Counted from the first letter of the stretch, positions 18,511 through 27,438 are shown. The stretch: 64,000 nucleotides of DNA from Bacillota bacterium (GCA_023409535.1 JAEYGZ010000026.1:36864-100863), one strand, 5' to 3'. Made by a program: numbers and translations. Notes: generated from the sequence alone by a model not told the origin.

Positions 18511-19680
18511 CTATTGCTTTTTTAAAAGCGTCAGGTTTTTACGGATCAGGTCGCAGCGCTGCTGCACACATTCTACGGAGCGCAGCGGATCAGAGGGTGT
18601 GTGAAAGGTATAGTCAATCAGGCGGTCTATGGTGGTTGCGGCTGCATGAAGCCTGGTATCGGAAGAAGCATAGTAAATATAGACCTCACCGTTCTCCTTT
18701 GCAATCGCACCGTTGGTAAACACCACATTGGACACATCACCGACTCTCTCACCGCCCGCAGGAGCGATATAAAAACCGGAAGGCTCGGCAATGACCCTGG
18801 CGGGATCCTTTAAATCGGTGGCAAACACATAAATCACATAACGGAGCCCTGCTGCCGTATTACGTACCCCATGTGCGATATGGATCCAGCCTTTTTCCGT
18901 CCTGATGGGGACAGCACCGGCACCGTTCTTTGCTTCGGTAATGGTATGATACTTTCTTCTGCTGGTGATGATCTCTTCCTCAATGACCGCATTGGTGATA
19001 TCGTCACAGAAGCCTGCGCCGATACCGCCGCCCGAGCCGGTCTCAAGGAAGCCGTCCATGGGTCTGGTGTAGAACATATATTTTCCGTTCACAAATTCCG
19101 GATGAAGCACTACATTTCTCTGCTGGGGTGATTGCAGAGTTTTTAAATTCCTCAGCCGCTCCCAGCTCTTTAAATCCTTTGTTCTCACAATTCCTGCCTC
19201 CGCAACTGCTGCCGAAAGCTCCGGATTCGCAGTATCCTTGCTCTCGGAGCAGAATACGCCGTAGATATAGCCGTCCTCATGCCTGGTCAGGCGCATATCG
19301 TATACATTGGTCTCATTTGCGCAGGTATCTGGTAATTCCACCGGGTAGTCCCAGAATCGAAATCCATCCACCGGGCTGTCACTTTCCGCTACACCAAAGA
19401 AGGACTTTCTGTCATTCCCTTCAATTCTTGCCACCAGATAATATTTGCCGTTCAGCTCAATAGCACCGGAATTAAATACGGCATTGACCCCAAGACGCTC
19501 CATAAAGTAAGGGTTGGTCTTCTCGTCCAGGTCATACTTCCAAAACAGCGGTATGTGTTCACTGGTCAGCACCGGATTCACATAACGGTCGTACATGCCG
19601 GTATAGACCGTGCTCTTTTCATTCTTTCTTGCGATCAGTCGTTCATATTTCTCCTGCTCAACATTATAATTGGGATGCAT
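18511..19680 (-). CDS. GH130 4-O-beta-D-mannosyl-D-glucose phosphorylase
   Basis: A 389-aa cytoplasmic phosphorylase, matching in length and sequence the GH130_1 enzymes (about 390 aa) that split beta-mannosyl-1,4-glucose with phosphate into mannose-1-phosphate and glucose. The catalytic-acid segment is NVYDMRLTRHEDG (D128), and MFYTRPMDGF and IHIAHGVRNTAAGLRY form the phosphate and substrate sites. It is preceded by the epimerase that makes its substrate (59-bp gap), a pairing established for mannan catabolism in Bacteroides and Ruminococcus. A second GH130 of another subfamily lies at 1.1 kb. Confidence 0.
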   Translation of the reverse strand: MHPNYNVEQEKYERLIARKNEKSTVYTGMYDRYVNPVLTSEHIPLFWKYDLDEKTNPYFMERLGVNAVFNSGAIELNGKYYLVARIEGNDRKSFFGVAESDSPVDGFRFWDYPVELPDTCANETNVYDMRLTRHEDGYIYGVFCSESKDTANPELSAAVAEAGIVRTKDLKSWERLRNLKTLQSPQQRNVVLHPEFVNGKYMFYTRPMDGFLETGSGGGIGAGFCDDITNAVIEEEIITSRRKYHTITEAKNGAGAVPIRTEKGWIHIAHGVRNTAAGLRYVIYVFATDLKDPARVIAEPSGFYIAPAGGERVGDVSNVVFTNGAIAKENGEVYIYYASSDTRLHAAATTIDRLIDYTFHTPSDPLRSVECVQQRCDLIRKNLTLLKKQ

Positions 19681-19739
19681 GGTATCTTCTCCTTCAATGA
19701 TTTTCCGTAAATGCTGATAAATACTGATATCTAAAGGAA

Positions 19740-20915
19740 TTAGAAGGCAATTCCCCGATTGATTACTTCAAAGCACATTCTTCCGTTATGGTAGGGGCAT
19801 TTCCAGGGACCGACGATCTCCCTGGCGATGGGAGTACCGTCCTTATGCAGTTCGAAAAACCATTCGGAGCCTTCCCGGCGGTCAATCATATAAGTCTTAA
19901 TAAAATCCCAGATCTTGCCCGCGCTTGCCAGATAATCACTTCTTCCGGGGTTCTTCTGGTAGCCGTTCAGAAAACCAAGGAGTGCTTCCGCCTGAACCCA
20001 CCACACCTTTCTGGTATCCACCCTGCCTGCTTCACATTCGTTAAAGAGAGCGTCCTCGTCCAGAGCAACCGCATGGATATGATCCGCCAGCTCCCTGGTG
20101 ATCGGAGTAATCTTTGCCTCCCAGACCGGATCCCCAAGAATTTCTGTGCCCCGGTCAAGAAGCCAGGACGCTTCAATATCATGGCCAAAGGAATTTAACT
20201 CAATTAAAGAATTCCAGTGATCATCAAAGAATACCTCCAACCTTCTTTTCTTCGGGTTGTACACCTTATCCGCAAAGAGCTCCAGCATCCGGCGAAGACT
20301 TTCGGCAATCCTGTCATTCCGGCCCACGCGGTAAAGCTCCGTATAAGCTTCAAACACATGAAGCAGCGTATTCATGGTACGCCCCGCCATAACACCATTC
20401 TCAGAAAGCTTCTCATTGGAAGCAGGACGGAAGGTACGGTCAAAGGCTTCCAGATACCCCAGCTCATCCTTACAGAAATGTTCAATTCGATCCGCCAGTG
20501 CATAGGCTAAGTCCAGTGCCTCCCCATCACCGGATGCATCGTAATAGGAAGCAAGACCGTAAACTGCAAAGGCTTGATTATAGGTATGCTTCGTGTCATC
20601 TGAAGGCTTGCCGTCATAGGTCACAGACCAGTATACCCCGCCGTTCTCCTTATCATAAAATGCACTCTTTAAGAACTCATAAGAATGCTTCGCATACTCC
20701 AGACAGCTCTGATCCCTCAGCGTCAGCCAGGCATTAGAGAAAAACCATAGAATTCTGCTGTTAAGGATCCCCCCCTTATCTGCCTCAGGGTGCAGGGTCA
20801 GATTGTAATCCATCTCTCCGTAAAAACCGCCATACCGCTTATCCTGAAAGCCTTTCCAAAAGGGGATAATATCCTGCTCCAGATGTTGTCTTATCTCCTC
20901 TGCCCTCATCAACAT
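19740..20915 (-). CDS. cellobiose/mannobiose 2-epimerase
   Basis: A 391-aa (alpha/alpha)6-barrel enzyme of the N-acylglucosamine 2-epimerase superfamily. Length and motifs fit cellobiose 2-epimerase, which converts beta-1,4-mannobiose to mannosyl-glucose. The two general-base histidines are visible as NSFGHDIEASWLL (H245) and CPYHNGRMCFEV (H376), with RILWFFSNAW and HTYNQAFAVYG lining the barrel. It supplies the phosphorylase encoded directly after it. Start is ATG at 20915 with GAGAAGGGG 2-8 nt upstream; ATG 6 nt later is also possible. It follows manA by 18 bp. Confidence 0.
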   Translation of the reverse strand: MLMRAEEIRQHLEQDIIPFWKGFQDKRYGGFYGEMDYNLTLHPEADKGGILNSRILWFFSNAWLTLRDQSCLEYAKHSYEFLKSAFYDKENGGVYWSVTYDGKPSDDTKHTYNQAFAVYGLASYYDASGDGEALDLAYALADRIEHFCKDELGYLEAFDRTFRPASNEKLSENGVMAGRTMNTLLHVFEAYTELYRVGRNDRIAESLRRMLELFADKVYNPKKRRLEVFFDDHWNSLIELNSFGHDIEASWLLDRGTEILGDPVWEAKITPITRELADHIHAVALDEDALFNECEAGRVDTRKVWWVQAEALLGFLNGYQKNPGRSDYLASAGKIWDFIKTYMIDRREGSEWFFELHKDGTPIAREIVGPWKCPYHNGRMCFEVINRGIAF

Positions 20916-20933
20916 AACCCCTTCTCATGTTTA

Positions 20934-21866
20934 TTATATATGTGATGTGATCAGCTCCAGGTCACCCTTCAGCAAATACTTACCGTATCCGTAAGGAAGT
21001 ATAAAATGATCTCCCTTCTTAATCGGCGTGCCGTCGATCCATCCGCCGCCATGAATGACACTGACATTCAAAAACTTCTGATTCATCTCAAATTCCTGCT
21101 CACCCCGGAGCGTAAGCTTATCCACCGTATAGAAATCACAACGGATGAGCTCCTCCATCCTGCCATCCTTCAGGCAGGTAACGCTGCCGTCTGCTGTCTT
21201 ATCCACATGGGGGCAGCGGATGACATCAATACTCTTCTCAATATGAAGCTCCCTGGGCTTGCCGTTCTCCAATCTGTCATAATCATATAACCTGTAGGTA
21301 ATATCACTGTTCTGCTGGGTCTCCAGAATCATGGTGCCCTTTTTGATGGCATGCACGGTACCGGGTTCGATCTGGAAGAAGTCACCCTTTTGTATGGGCC
21401 GTACCTTGATCAAATCCTTCCAACGTCTTTCACTGATCATTTGCTTTAATTCTTCCTGATCCTTTGCATGATGGCCTACAACAATCTCACCATCCTTATC
21501 GCAGTCAAGAATATACCAGCACTCCGTCTTACCGAGAGAGCCGTTCTCCTTCACCCTGGCATAAGCGTCATCCGGGTGCACCTGGATACTTAAGTCTGTC
21601 TTGGCATCAATAATTTTAATCAGCAGAGGAAATACCTCTCCCTGGGCATTACCGAACAACTCCCTGTGCTTCTCCCACAGCCAGCTTAAGGTCTGTCCGC
21701 GGAATTCGCCGCTTCCTATGGTACAATCCCCATTCTTATGGGCACTGATTGCCCAGCATTCACCGGTGTGGTCCGAAGGGATCTGATAGCCGTATTCTGT
21801 GGCAAGCTTATTGCCTCCCCAGATCATTGATTTAAATACAGGTTCCAAAAATATAATATTGCTCAT
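20934..21866 (-). CDS. manA: mannose-6-phosphate isomerase, class I
   Basis: A 310-aa zinc-dependent cupin enzyme interconverting mannose-6-phosphate and fructose-6-phosphate. The metal site is visible as LSIQVHPDDAYA and the later FFQIEPGTVHAIKKG. The start FLEPVFKSMIWGG matches the family, so ATG at 21866 is preferred over GTG at 21881. It is the first gene of the upstream mannan unit, directly behind a strong operator-controlled promoter. It links mannose released by the phosphorylases to glycolysis; a phosphomannomutase for Man-1-P is not in the window. Confidence 0.
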   Translation of the reverse strand: MSNIIFLEPVFKSMIWGGNKLATEYGYQIPSDHTGECWAISAHKNGDCTIGSGEFRGQTLSWLWEKHRELFGNAQGEVFPLLIKIIDAKTDLSIQVHPDDAYARVKENGSLGKTECWYILDCDKDGEIVVGHHAKDQEELKQMISERRWKDLIKVRPIQKGDFFQIEPGTVHAIKKGTMILETQQNSDITYRLYDYDRLENGKPRELHIEKSIDVIRCPHVDKTADGSVTCLKDGRMEELIRCDFYTVDKLTLRGEQEFEMNQKFLNVSVIHGGGWIDGTPIKKGDHFILPYGYGKYLLKGDLELITSHI

Positions 21867-21911
21867 ATTAAGTCCGCTCACTTTCCAATCTGCATTGACA
21901 AAGCTTATTAT

Positions 21912-21931
21912 TTAAGTTATCGTTAACTTAA
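21912..21931. promoter_or_regulatory. palindromic operator at the manA start site
   Basis: TTAAGTTA-TCGT-TAACTTAA: perfect 8-bp arms around a 4-bp centre with a central CG as in LacI-family operators. It starts 8 bp downstream of the -10 box, over the expected transcription start, ideal for repression. The LacI gene at 22026 is the likely source of the repressor. Confidence 0.
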
Positions 21932-21938
21932 CAATTTT

Positions 21939-21967
21939 ATTGTAGGGTATGCTTTTTCATTTGTCAA
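21939..21967 (-). promoter_or_regulatory. promoter of the manA operon
   Basis: On the minus strand, a perfect TTGACA (21967-21962), a 17-bp spacer and TACAAT (21944-21939). It drives manA, the epimerase, the phosphorylase and the second lacI. The operator at 21912-21931 follows immediately. Confidence 0.
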
Positions 21968-22025
21968 TCAAGATTTTAATCCTCGTTAAATTAGTTTCAT
22001 TGCTGTAATATCTTTCTTGCTCCAA

Positions 22026-23030
22026 TTACCTGATTGCCTTCACAGAATCCCGGTAGACAATCCGTCCGCTGATTACCTTTCTGCCATAATCCTCCGTCGG
22101 ATATTTGATTCTTTTCATAATTGAGTTCACAGCCGCCTCCGCCATAGCCTCCACGTTGACCTCTACGGTAGTGATGGACGGTTCGCTCAAGGTTGCATAG
22201 ATATAGTTATCGAAGCCCACCACAGAGATATCCTCCGGCACCCGATATCCCGATTGCTTCAATCGCTTAATAAAATGAAAAGCCACCTCGTCACAGTTAC
22301 AGACAAAGGCTGTCGGCAGCTCCTTCGGCAGAATGATCTCCGTGAATTTACCCCTGTCATCGCGGTCGCTGAGCAACCAGTCCTCCCGAAGCTCCAGCTT
22401 ATTCTGCTTTAAAGATTTGTAATAGCCGATATAGCGGTCCATAATGCTGGTGGTTGCATTGATATTACCCACAAAGCCGATCTTTGTATGACCGCATTCG
22501 ACCAGATAGCTGGTGATCTCATAGGCACCGTAGAAGCTGTCACTGACAATGGTATCCACCTTGAAATGATCCTCCGTAAAATCCAGAAAGATAAACGGAA
22601 GCTCCGCAGCTGACAGTTTCTCAATATAAGTGCTGTTCATCTGCCCAAGAATAATCAAGCCATCCACCTTGCTGTTTTGGAGAATGTGCGGCAGCAAACA
22701 CTGCCTTTCCTCCGCCTCCGAGACTACCTCAAGCATTCCAAAGAAGTGAAATGCCTGCAGATCCTTCAGGATTGCCTGATACATCTTTGCATAGAAGGCA
22801 TTTTCATGCATGAATTGTTCCGCTACAATAACACCGATATTATAATTCATGCCTTCCTTCATACTTTTCCCGAGAAAGTTATAACGGTAGCCCATCTCCT
22901 CGGCCGTCTGTCTGACCATTTCCCTGACGCTGTCACTTACCCCTTCTCTGCCGGACAACGCCTTTGATACCGTGACCGTACTGACGCCCAGTCTTGCAGC
23001 AACATCCTTCATTGTAATACTCTTACCCAT
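22026..23030 (-). CDS. LacI-family transcriptional regulator (mannan locus, first)
   Basis: A 334-aa regulator with N-terminal helix-turn-helix (residues 7-25, MKDVAARLGVSTVTVSKAL) and a sugar-binding domain from about 60. It sits immediately upstream of the manA promoter/operator in the same orientation, with its own promoter at 23071-23098. The likely target is the TTAAGTTA palindrome in front of manA. It is clearly distinct from the second LacI encoded at 17318. Inducer unknown; a mannose-derived sugar is expected. Confidence 0.
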   Translation of the reverse strand: MGKSITMKDVAARLGVSTVTVSKALSGREGVSDSVREMVRQTAEEMGYRYNFLGKSMKEGMNYNIGVIVAEQFMHENAFYAKMYQAILKDLQAFHFFGMLEVVSEAEERQCLLPHILQNSKVDGLIILGQMNSTYIEKLSAAELPFIFLDFTEDHFKVDTIVSDSFYGAYEITSYLVECGHTKIGFVGNINATTSIMDRYIGYYKSLKQNKLELREDWLLSDRDDRGKFTEIILPKELPTAFVCNCDEVAFHFIKRLKQSGYRVPEDISVVGFDNYIYATLSEPSITTVEVNVEAMAEAAVNSIMKRIKYPTEDYGRKVISGRIVYRDSVKAIR

Positions 23031-23070
23031 AGATTAATCCTTCCGCTTAATTATTTAAGTAATAAAGTTA

Positions 23071-23098
23071 ATTATAACAAACTCTGGCACTAATGCAA
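23071..23098 (-). promoter_or_regulatory. promoter of the first lacI gene
   Basis: On the minus strand, TTGCAT (23098-23093), a 16-bp spacer and TATAAT (23076-23071). Downstream the leader is rich in TTAA-type half-sites (TTAACTTTATTACTTAA) that resemble the manA operator, which would permit autoregulation. Confidence 0.
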
Positions 23099-23112
23099 TT
23101 CTTAATCCGCAT

Positions 23113-23154
23113 AAAAACAGCTGTTACCTGCAGATATTCCGTGCAAATAACAGC
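23113..23154 (-). terminator. intrinsic terminator after the oxidoreductase gene
   Basis: On the minus strand, GGCTGTTA pairs with TAACAGC, with an inner TGCA/TGCA hairpin in the loop, followed by TTTTTATG. It ends the oxidoreductase transcript at 23.1 kb, ahead of the lacI promoter. Confidence 0.
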
Positions 23155-23189
23155 CTTGCTTAGTGTTTTACTCCGATCAATGCCAGAGC

Positions 23190-24212
23190 TTATAGCTTTC
23201 CTCTCTCATACTGCGCGGGCCACGTGACGGTATCTCTGACTTCCCTGGCTGCATTCAGCGGCCAGTAGGGATTGCGCAGCAGCTCCCTTCCAAGGAAAAT
23301 CAAATCGGCGCGTCCATTTTGTAAAATCTCCTCTGCCATCTGCGGTGAACTGATCAAACCGCCGGCAATCACCGGGACCTCCGCATCCCTTTTGATGGTC
23401 TCGGCATAAGTTACCTGGTAGCCCGGATAAACCTTGGGAGCTACATTTACTACTCCGCCGGAGCTGACATTCACCATATCGATCCCCTGATCCTTCAGAT
23501 ATCTTATCATCTTAGCCAGCTCTTCGGCATGGTTGCCGCCTTCGGCAAAATCCTCCGCGGATACTCTCACAATAATGGGTTTCTCCCGGGGCCAGGCCTT
23601 CTTTACTTCCTGAAGTACTTCCATTAAGAATCTGGCGCGGTTCTCCAAACTGCCGCCATATTCATCGGTTCTCCGGTTGGTAAGGGGTGACAGGAATTCA
23701 CTGATCAGATAACCATGAGCGCCATGAAGCTCAATCACATCAAAGCCTGCCTGGTCCGCTCTCCCGGCTGCCTCCCGAAAAGCTGCTGCAACCGTATGAA
23801 TTTCATCAACGGTTATCTCCCTGGGGGTACGGTAATTTTCACTGAAGGGTATTGCACTGGGAGCAATGGATGGCTCTGCAAGTACCTCCGATTTTCTTCC
23901 TGCATGGGCCAATTGTATCCCCATCTTTGCCCCCTGGGCCTGGCAGGCTTGCACGATTTTGGCGAGCCCTTCCATCTGCCCGTCATTCCACAGACCCAGG
24001 TCCCGGTCCGTAATCCGGCCGCGGTTTTCCACACCGGTTGCCTCAAGAATGATCAATCCGGTACCGCCCACCGCCCTGGTGGTATAGTGTATATAATGCC
24101 AATCTTTCGCTTTGCCTTCTTCATCCGAACAGAACATACACATAGGCGCCATCACAATTCGGTTACGCAGGGTAACATTTTTCAGCTGATATTCCTCAAA
24201 TAATTTTGACAC
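23190..24212 (-). CDS. NADPH dehydrogenase, old yellow enzyme family (YqjM/NamA-like)
   Basis: A 340-aa FMN-dependent TIM-barrel oxidoreductase that reduces activated C=C bonds of enones and related electrophiles. YqjM-type features are the N-terminal RNRIVMAPMCMF with the flavin-tuning Cys, QLAHAGRKS, the substrate-binding ELHGAHGYLISEFLSP, the arginine-rich NRRTDEYGGSLENR, and the C-terminal GRELLRNPYWP. GTG at 24212 is preferred to ATG at 24221, because GGAAAGG abuts the ATG but lies 9 nt from the GTG. It is monocistronic, with its own terminator and two palindromes upstream. Confidence 0.
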   Translation of the reverse strand: MSKLFEEYQLKNVTLRNRIVMAPMCMFCSDEEGKAKDWHYIHYTTRAVGGTGLIILEATGVENRGRITDRDLGLWNDGQMEGLAKIVQACQAQGAKMGIQLAHAGRKSEVLAEPSIAPSAIPFSENYRTPREITVDEIHTVAAAFREAAGRADQAGFDVIELHGAHGYLISEFLSPLTNRRTDEYGGSLENRARFLMEVLQEVKKAWPREKPIIVRVSAEDFAEGGNHAEELAKMIRYLKDQGIDMVNVSSGGVVNVAPKVYPGYQVTYAETIKRDAEVPVIAGGLISSPQMAEEILQNGRADLIFLGRELLRNPYWPLNAAREVRDTVTWPAQYERGKL

Positions 24213-24278
24213 AAAGATCATCCTTTCCTTATTATCATAAACCCATTATTTAATATTATAATGAACATTACCATATAT

Positions 24279-24304
24279 TATCGGAACTAAAATCAGTTCC
24301 GATA
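24279..24304. promoter_or_regulatory. 26-bp palindrome near the oxidoreductase promoter
   Basis: TATCGGAACT and AGTTCCGATA form perfect 10-bp arms around 6 bp. It lies about 20 bp upstream of a minus-strand TATAAT (24260-24255) that lacks a good -35 box. It looks like a binding site for a TetR- or MerR-type regulator; as RNA it would form a hairpin. Confidence 0.
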
Positions 24305-24335
24305 ATCGAGATGCACGGCGCAAAAGCAGCGCCTT

Positions 24336-24367
24336 TTATCAGAAGTTTGAAATGCAACTTCTGATAA
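24336..24367. promoter_or_regulatory. second, related palindrome upstream of the oxidoreductase
   Basis: TTATCAGAAGTT and AACTTCTGATAA form perfect 12-bp arms around 8 bp. The half-site TATCAGAAGT differs from that of the 24279 palindrome at two positions, so both may bind the same factor. A small GGCGC/GCGCC hairpin (24317-24333) lies between them. Confidence 0.
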
Positions 24368-24433
24368 CTTATATTATCACATATTGATGATGTACATTTC
24401 TGTATCGTATCGAAGGATTGTTCCAATACAGTG

Positions 24434-24457
24434 ATAAAAGCTCATCCTAAGATGAGC
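24434..24457 (-). terminator. terminator of the long surface-polymer operon
   Basis: On the minus strand, GCTCATC-TTAG-GATGAGC followed by TTTTATC, just 5 bp beyond the exporter stop codon. It closes the transcript that begins near 40.3 kb. Confidence 0.
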
Positions 24458-24462
24458 CCCGG

Positions 24463-25401
24463 CTATTCGTTACTGCTATCATATGCATTACTGATTTTTC
24501 TTCTCAGTGTAATCCGATTTTCAGAAATAAACAGTCCCGCCAGTGTAAGCACCGTACCAAATGCGGCTCCTCCCGTGATCTTTTCCTTCAATATCAGGGC
24601 GGAGGCAACTACCGTTATAACAGGGACCAAATAAATATACACGCTGGTTTTTACCGCGCCGAGAATCTTTAAGGTCCAGTTCCAGGTCACAAAGCAAAGT
24701 GCGGATGCTCCCAGTCCCAGAAATAAGATATTAAACAGATTAACCGGACGAACAAGCTCCCGAAGCTCAGGGTCAAATCCAAAGTAAAATAACGCAGGCA
24801 GCATTAGAAGCATACCATAAACAAAAATTCTTCGGGTCGTCTGTATCGTATTATAATGAAATTCGCTTATCTTTTTGGTGATGACAGAATATACCGCCCA
24901 TACGGCTGCTGCCAGAACCGCAAGGATATCTCCCACCGGATTTACCTGCACAGTATCCGCGCCGCTGAAGCTCATGAGAAATATTCCGATCAATGCAACC
25001 GCAAAGCCCACAAAGAACTGCAGCTTCAGCTTCTCCCCGGATAGAAACAAATGTGCCAGAATCGCAGTAAAGCATGGTGATACCGATACGATTACGCCAA
25101 CGTTAGAAGCAAGGGTATGGGTCAGTGCAATATTCTCCATAAGAAAATAAAGCGTCACACCGCAAAGACCTGCACCGATAAAATACAATTCCTGTTTTCT
25201 GTCTTTGATCTTTAGTCTGTGAGGATAAACAATGAAAAGTAATAAGAGGCCTGCAGCAAATCTGATAAATAAAATCTCTATTGGTGTAAATGCTCTAAGT
25301 AATATCTTTGTTGATATAAATGTAGTACCCCAAACAAATACGGTAAAAAAGGCCAGTAAATGCCCGGTTATTTCATCCTTCCTGTTCATATGCTTCCTCA
25401 T
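24463..25401 (-). CDS. EamA/DMT-family exporter
   Basis: A 312-aa membrane protein with ten hydrophobic segments in two repeated EamA halves (first half opens with FFTVFVWGTTFISTKILL, second contains AVWAVYSVITKK). Such proteins export amino acids, nucleobases or other metabolites; the substrate cannot be read from sequence. It overlaps the upstream gene by 4 nt and is the last gene of the long operon, so it may export something related to that system, or simply be carried along. Confidence 0.
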   Translation of the reverse strand: MRKHMNRKDEITGHLLAFFTVFVWGTTFISTKILLRAFTPIEILFIRFAAGLLLLFIVYPHRLKIKDRKQELYFIGAGLCGVTLYFLMENIALTHTLASNVGVIVSVSPCFTAILAHLFLSGEKLKLQFFVGFAVALIGIFLMSFSGADTVQVNPVGDILAVLAAAVWAVYSVITKKISEFHYNTIQTTRRIFVYGMLLMLPALFYFGFDPELRELVRPVNLFNILFLGLGASALCFVTWNWTLKILGAVKTSVYIYLVPVITVVASALILKEKITGGAAFGTVLTLAGLFISENRITLRRKISNAYDSSNE

Positions 25402-26255
25402 TCATTTCCAAAGGCGGACTGGTTATTATTCGGACTGGATCTCTTCTCGATATTCGGAAATCTTCTCTCAATGGCCGCAAGGGATATCTCCACATCCTCA
25501 TGGACCTCGTCCGGTGTAAAACAGCCGCAGGTTACCATGTCGCAATCTCGTATGGTATTCCATACAAAATTAAAGCCTACATAGGGAGTTACTCTTCCGG
25601 CTGCCATTGGTTTGATGGTCATCACCGGTTTTTTCGCCTGATGGATGATGGCACTGACTGTCTCTATCTCCACCTGCATCAAAAATCCCAGACAATTGTA
25701 GATCTGGATATAGGTTTCCACATCATAACCGTTTGCATCGCTATAGGTAATCAGCTCCGGCATATGTGCCGATAAACCCGGGATTAATCCGGCGTCGCGG
25801 ATCATTCTGGTATAATCCTCCAGTCTTGTGATAATGCCCTTATTCTTATTCACAAGCTGCTCCACACAGGAGTGGTGAAGCAGGCAGAAGGCTGCGCCAA
25901 CCTCAGCACTCTTTTTGATCGCCTCCAGAGCTTCCTTTCTGCCCTTGGCAGTATCATCCACATTAACCACCGGAGTATCAATCAGTATTAATTTCCTTCC
26001 GGTCTTATCCTGCACGTACTTAACCGCTTCGATCATCAGGGGCTGCTGGCTGATGGGTGCCATCAGAGTATCAATTCCATACCTCTGATACGCTTCAATC
26101 ATTTCTACCATTTTATCCTTGGTGCTGTGGTATTCCATTATTCTGTCATCGGCAGCCTTCCCGCGGTGGCTCCAGCCCAGCATCCAGTTGGTACCGATAA
26201 TCATTCTGGATAATGAAATCCCTGCCACTTCTGTTCTTGGAAACAGGCTATTCAT
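25398..26255 (-). CDS. uncharacterised TIM-barrel-like protein
   Basis: A 285-aa soluble protein that I do not assign to a named family. It has an alternating strand/helix pattern with strand-like segments LSRMIIGTNW, YGIDTLMAPIS, RKLILIDTPVV, GAAFCLLHHS, GLIPGLSAHMP and PVMTIKPMAAGR, typical of a TIM barrel. HHS, DTP and KPM at strand ends could form an active site. ATG at 26255 is chosen because GGGAGGTGAT lies 10 nt upstream; an earlier ATG lies inside that ribosome binding site. It is translationally coupled to the exporter gene. Confidence 0.
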   Translation of the reverse strand: MNSLFPRTEVAGISLSRMIIGTNWMLGWSHRGKAADDRIMEYHSTKDKMVEMIEAYQRYGIDTLMAPISQQPLMIEAVKYVQDKTGRKLILIDTPVVNVDDTAKGRKEALEAIKKSAEVGAAFCLLHHSCVEQLVNKNKGIITRLEDYTRMIRDAGLIPGLSAHMPELITYSDANGYDVETYIQIYNCLGFLMQVEIETVSAIIHQAKKPVMTIKPMAAGRVTPYVGFNFVWNTIRDCDMVTCGCFTPDEVHEDVEISLAAIERRFPNIEKRSSPNNNQSAFGNE

Positions 26256-26284
26256 ATTGTAATCACCTCCCATGATATTTTTAT

Positions 26285-27391
26285 CTATTGTATTGATGCA
26301 TAAGCCCTTTGATGAAGCTCATTAATATTCTTCTCAAAATCAATTCCCAGAACCTCCATACCGCGAATACGCAAGGAAGTATAGGTATGCGCCATTGGAA
26401 TAGACCATTGTTCTATATCGTAGCTGACGTAAGACGGAAGGGACAGCAGTAAGGTAAAAATCTCCCCTTCCGTAAGATTTGTGGTAATCTGGGGAAGGAG
26501 GATATCAAATAACTTCTTAAGCTCCAGAATATTCAAATCCTTTACCTGATTAAATATCTGCTCCAGGACCCGTCTCTGTCTGGCAGTTCGTTCAAAATCC
26601 GAATTTCCCACATAACGGTTGCGGGAATAACCCAGCGCCTGCTTTCCATTGAGCAAAAGTTTGCCGGGTGCAGTCAGAAAATCCGTCTTCTCCTCCTGTC
26701 CGGTGAGCAGATTAAGCTCTTTGATATATCTGTTGATGACCGGAATTTCCTCCTCGGTGACATCGATGGTAACACCGCCTACGGCATCTACCACCTCCAT
26801 GAAGGAATAAAAATCTATGGATGCATACTTATCTGCCTTTACCTTAAAATTCTGCTCCACCGTATCCAGCAGCAGGTCCGCACCGCCAAAGGCATACGCC
26901 GCATTCAGCCTGTTATTTTGCTTGCCGGGAATCTCCAGGTAAATATCCCGCAGCAATGAGGTTACCGTGATTTTCTTCGAACTTTTATTAATAGATACCA
27001 GTATCATGGCATCGGAGCGTGCCGCTCCTCCGGGTTTACGCGAATCGCCGCCAATCAGCAGCACATTGAATACATTTTTATCATAAAGAACAGGAATACT
27101 GCCCTCCTGCAGATTACTTTTAATTTTTTCTTCCGCGGAGCTGACCTCTTCCTCGGAGGAATCCGGAATTGTCTTATCTTCCTCCGGCAGGAGGGCATCC
27201 CCGAGGTCATAATCCGCAAGCTCACTCCCGGGTCCCGGGGTCACAACGCCGGAATCTGTAACGATATTCATCTTATTGATATAGCCGTGAACGATAAAAT
27301 ATGTAACAGATGCCAAAACAATCAATACAATCAGGATAACGGAAGGTATGATAATAATTTTTCTCTTTAATAAGGGCTTCTTAGGCTCCAT
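26285..27391 (-). CDS. LytR-CpsA-Psr (LCP) family glycopolymer ligase
   Basis: A 368-aa membrane-anchored protein: basic cytoplasmic N-terminus, one helix (about 12-37), an acidic linker (about 60-90), and the LCP domain. Conserved polyprenyl-phosphate-binding features are visible: LLIGGDSRKPGGAARSDAMI, SLLRDIYLEIPG, RLNAAYAFGG, VVDAVGGVTIDV and RNRYVGNSDFERTARQR. LCP enzymes transfer lipid-linked polymers onto peptidoglycan. ATG at 27391 is preferred to GTG at 27400, with GAGG 8 nt upstream. In this operon it may attach the final polymer or conjugate to the wall (inference). Confidence 0.
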   Translation of the reverse strand: MEPKKPLLKRKIIIIPSVILIVLIVLASVTYFIVHGYINKMNIVTDSGVVTPGPGSELADYDLGDALLPEEDKTIPDSSEEEVSSAEEKIKSNLQEGSIPVLYDKNVFNVLLIGGDSRKPGGAARSDAMILVSINKSSKKITVTSLLRDIYLEIPGKQNNRLNAAYAFGGADLLLDTVEQNFKVKADKYASIDFYSFMEVVDAVGGVTIDVTEEEIPVINRYIKELNLLTGQEEKTDFLTAPGKLLLNGKQALGYSRNRYVGNSDFERTARQRRVLEQIFNQVKDLNILELKKLFDILLPQITTNLTEGEIFTLLLSLPSYVSYDIEQWSIPMAHTYTSLRIRGMEVLGIDFEKNINELHQRAYASIQ

Positions 27392-27438
27392 CCTCTTCAC
27401 CTCACGCTGCTGATTGTATTTAACTGACTATTATTGGA

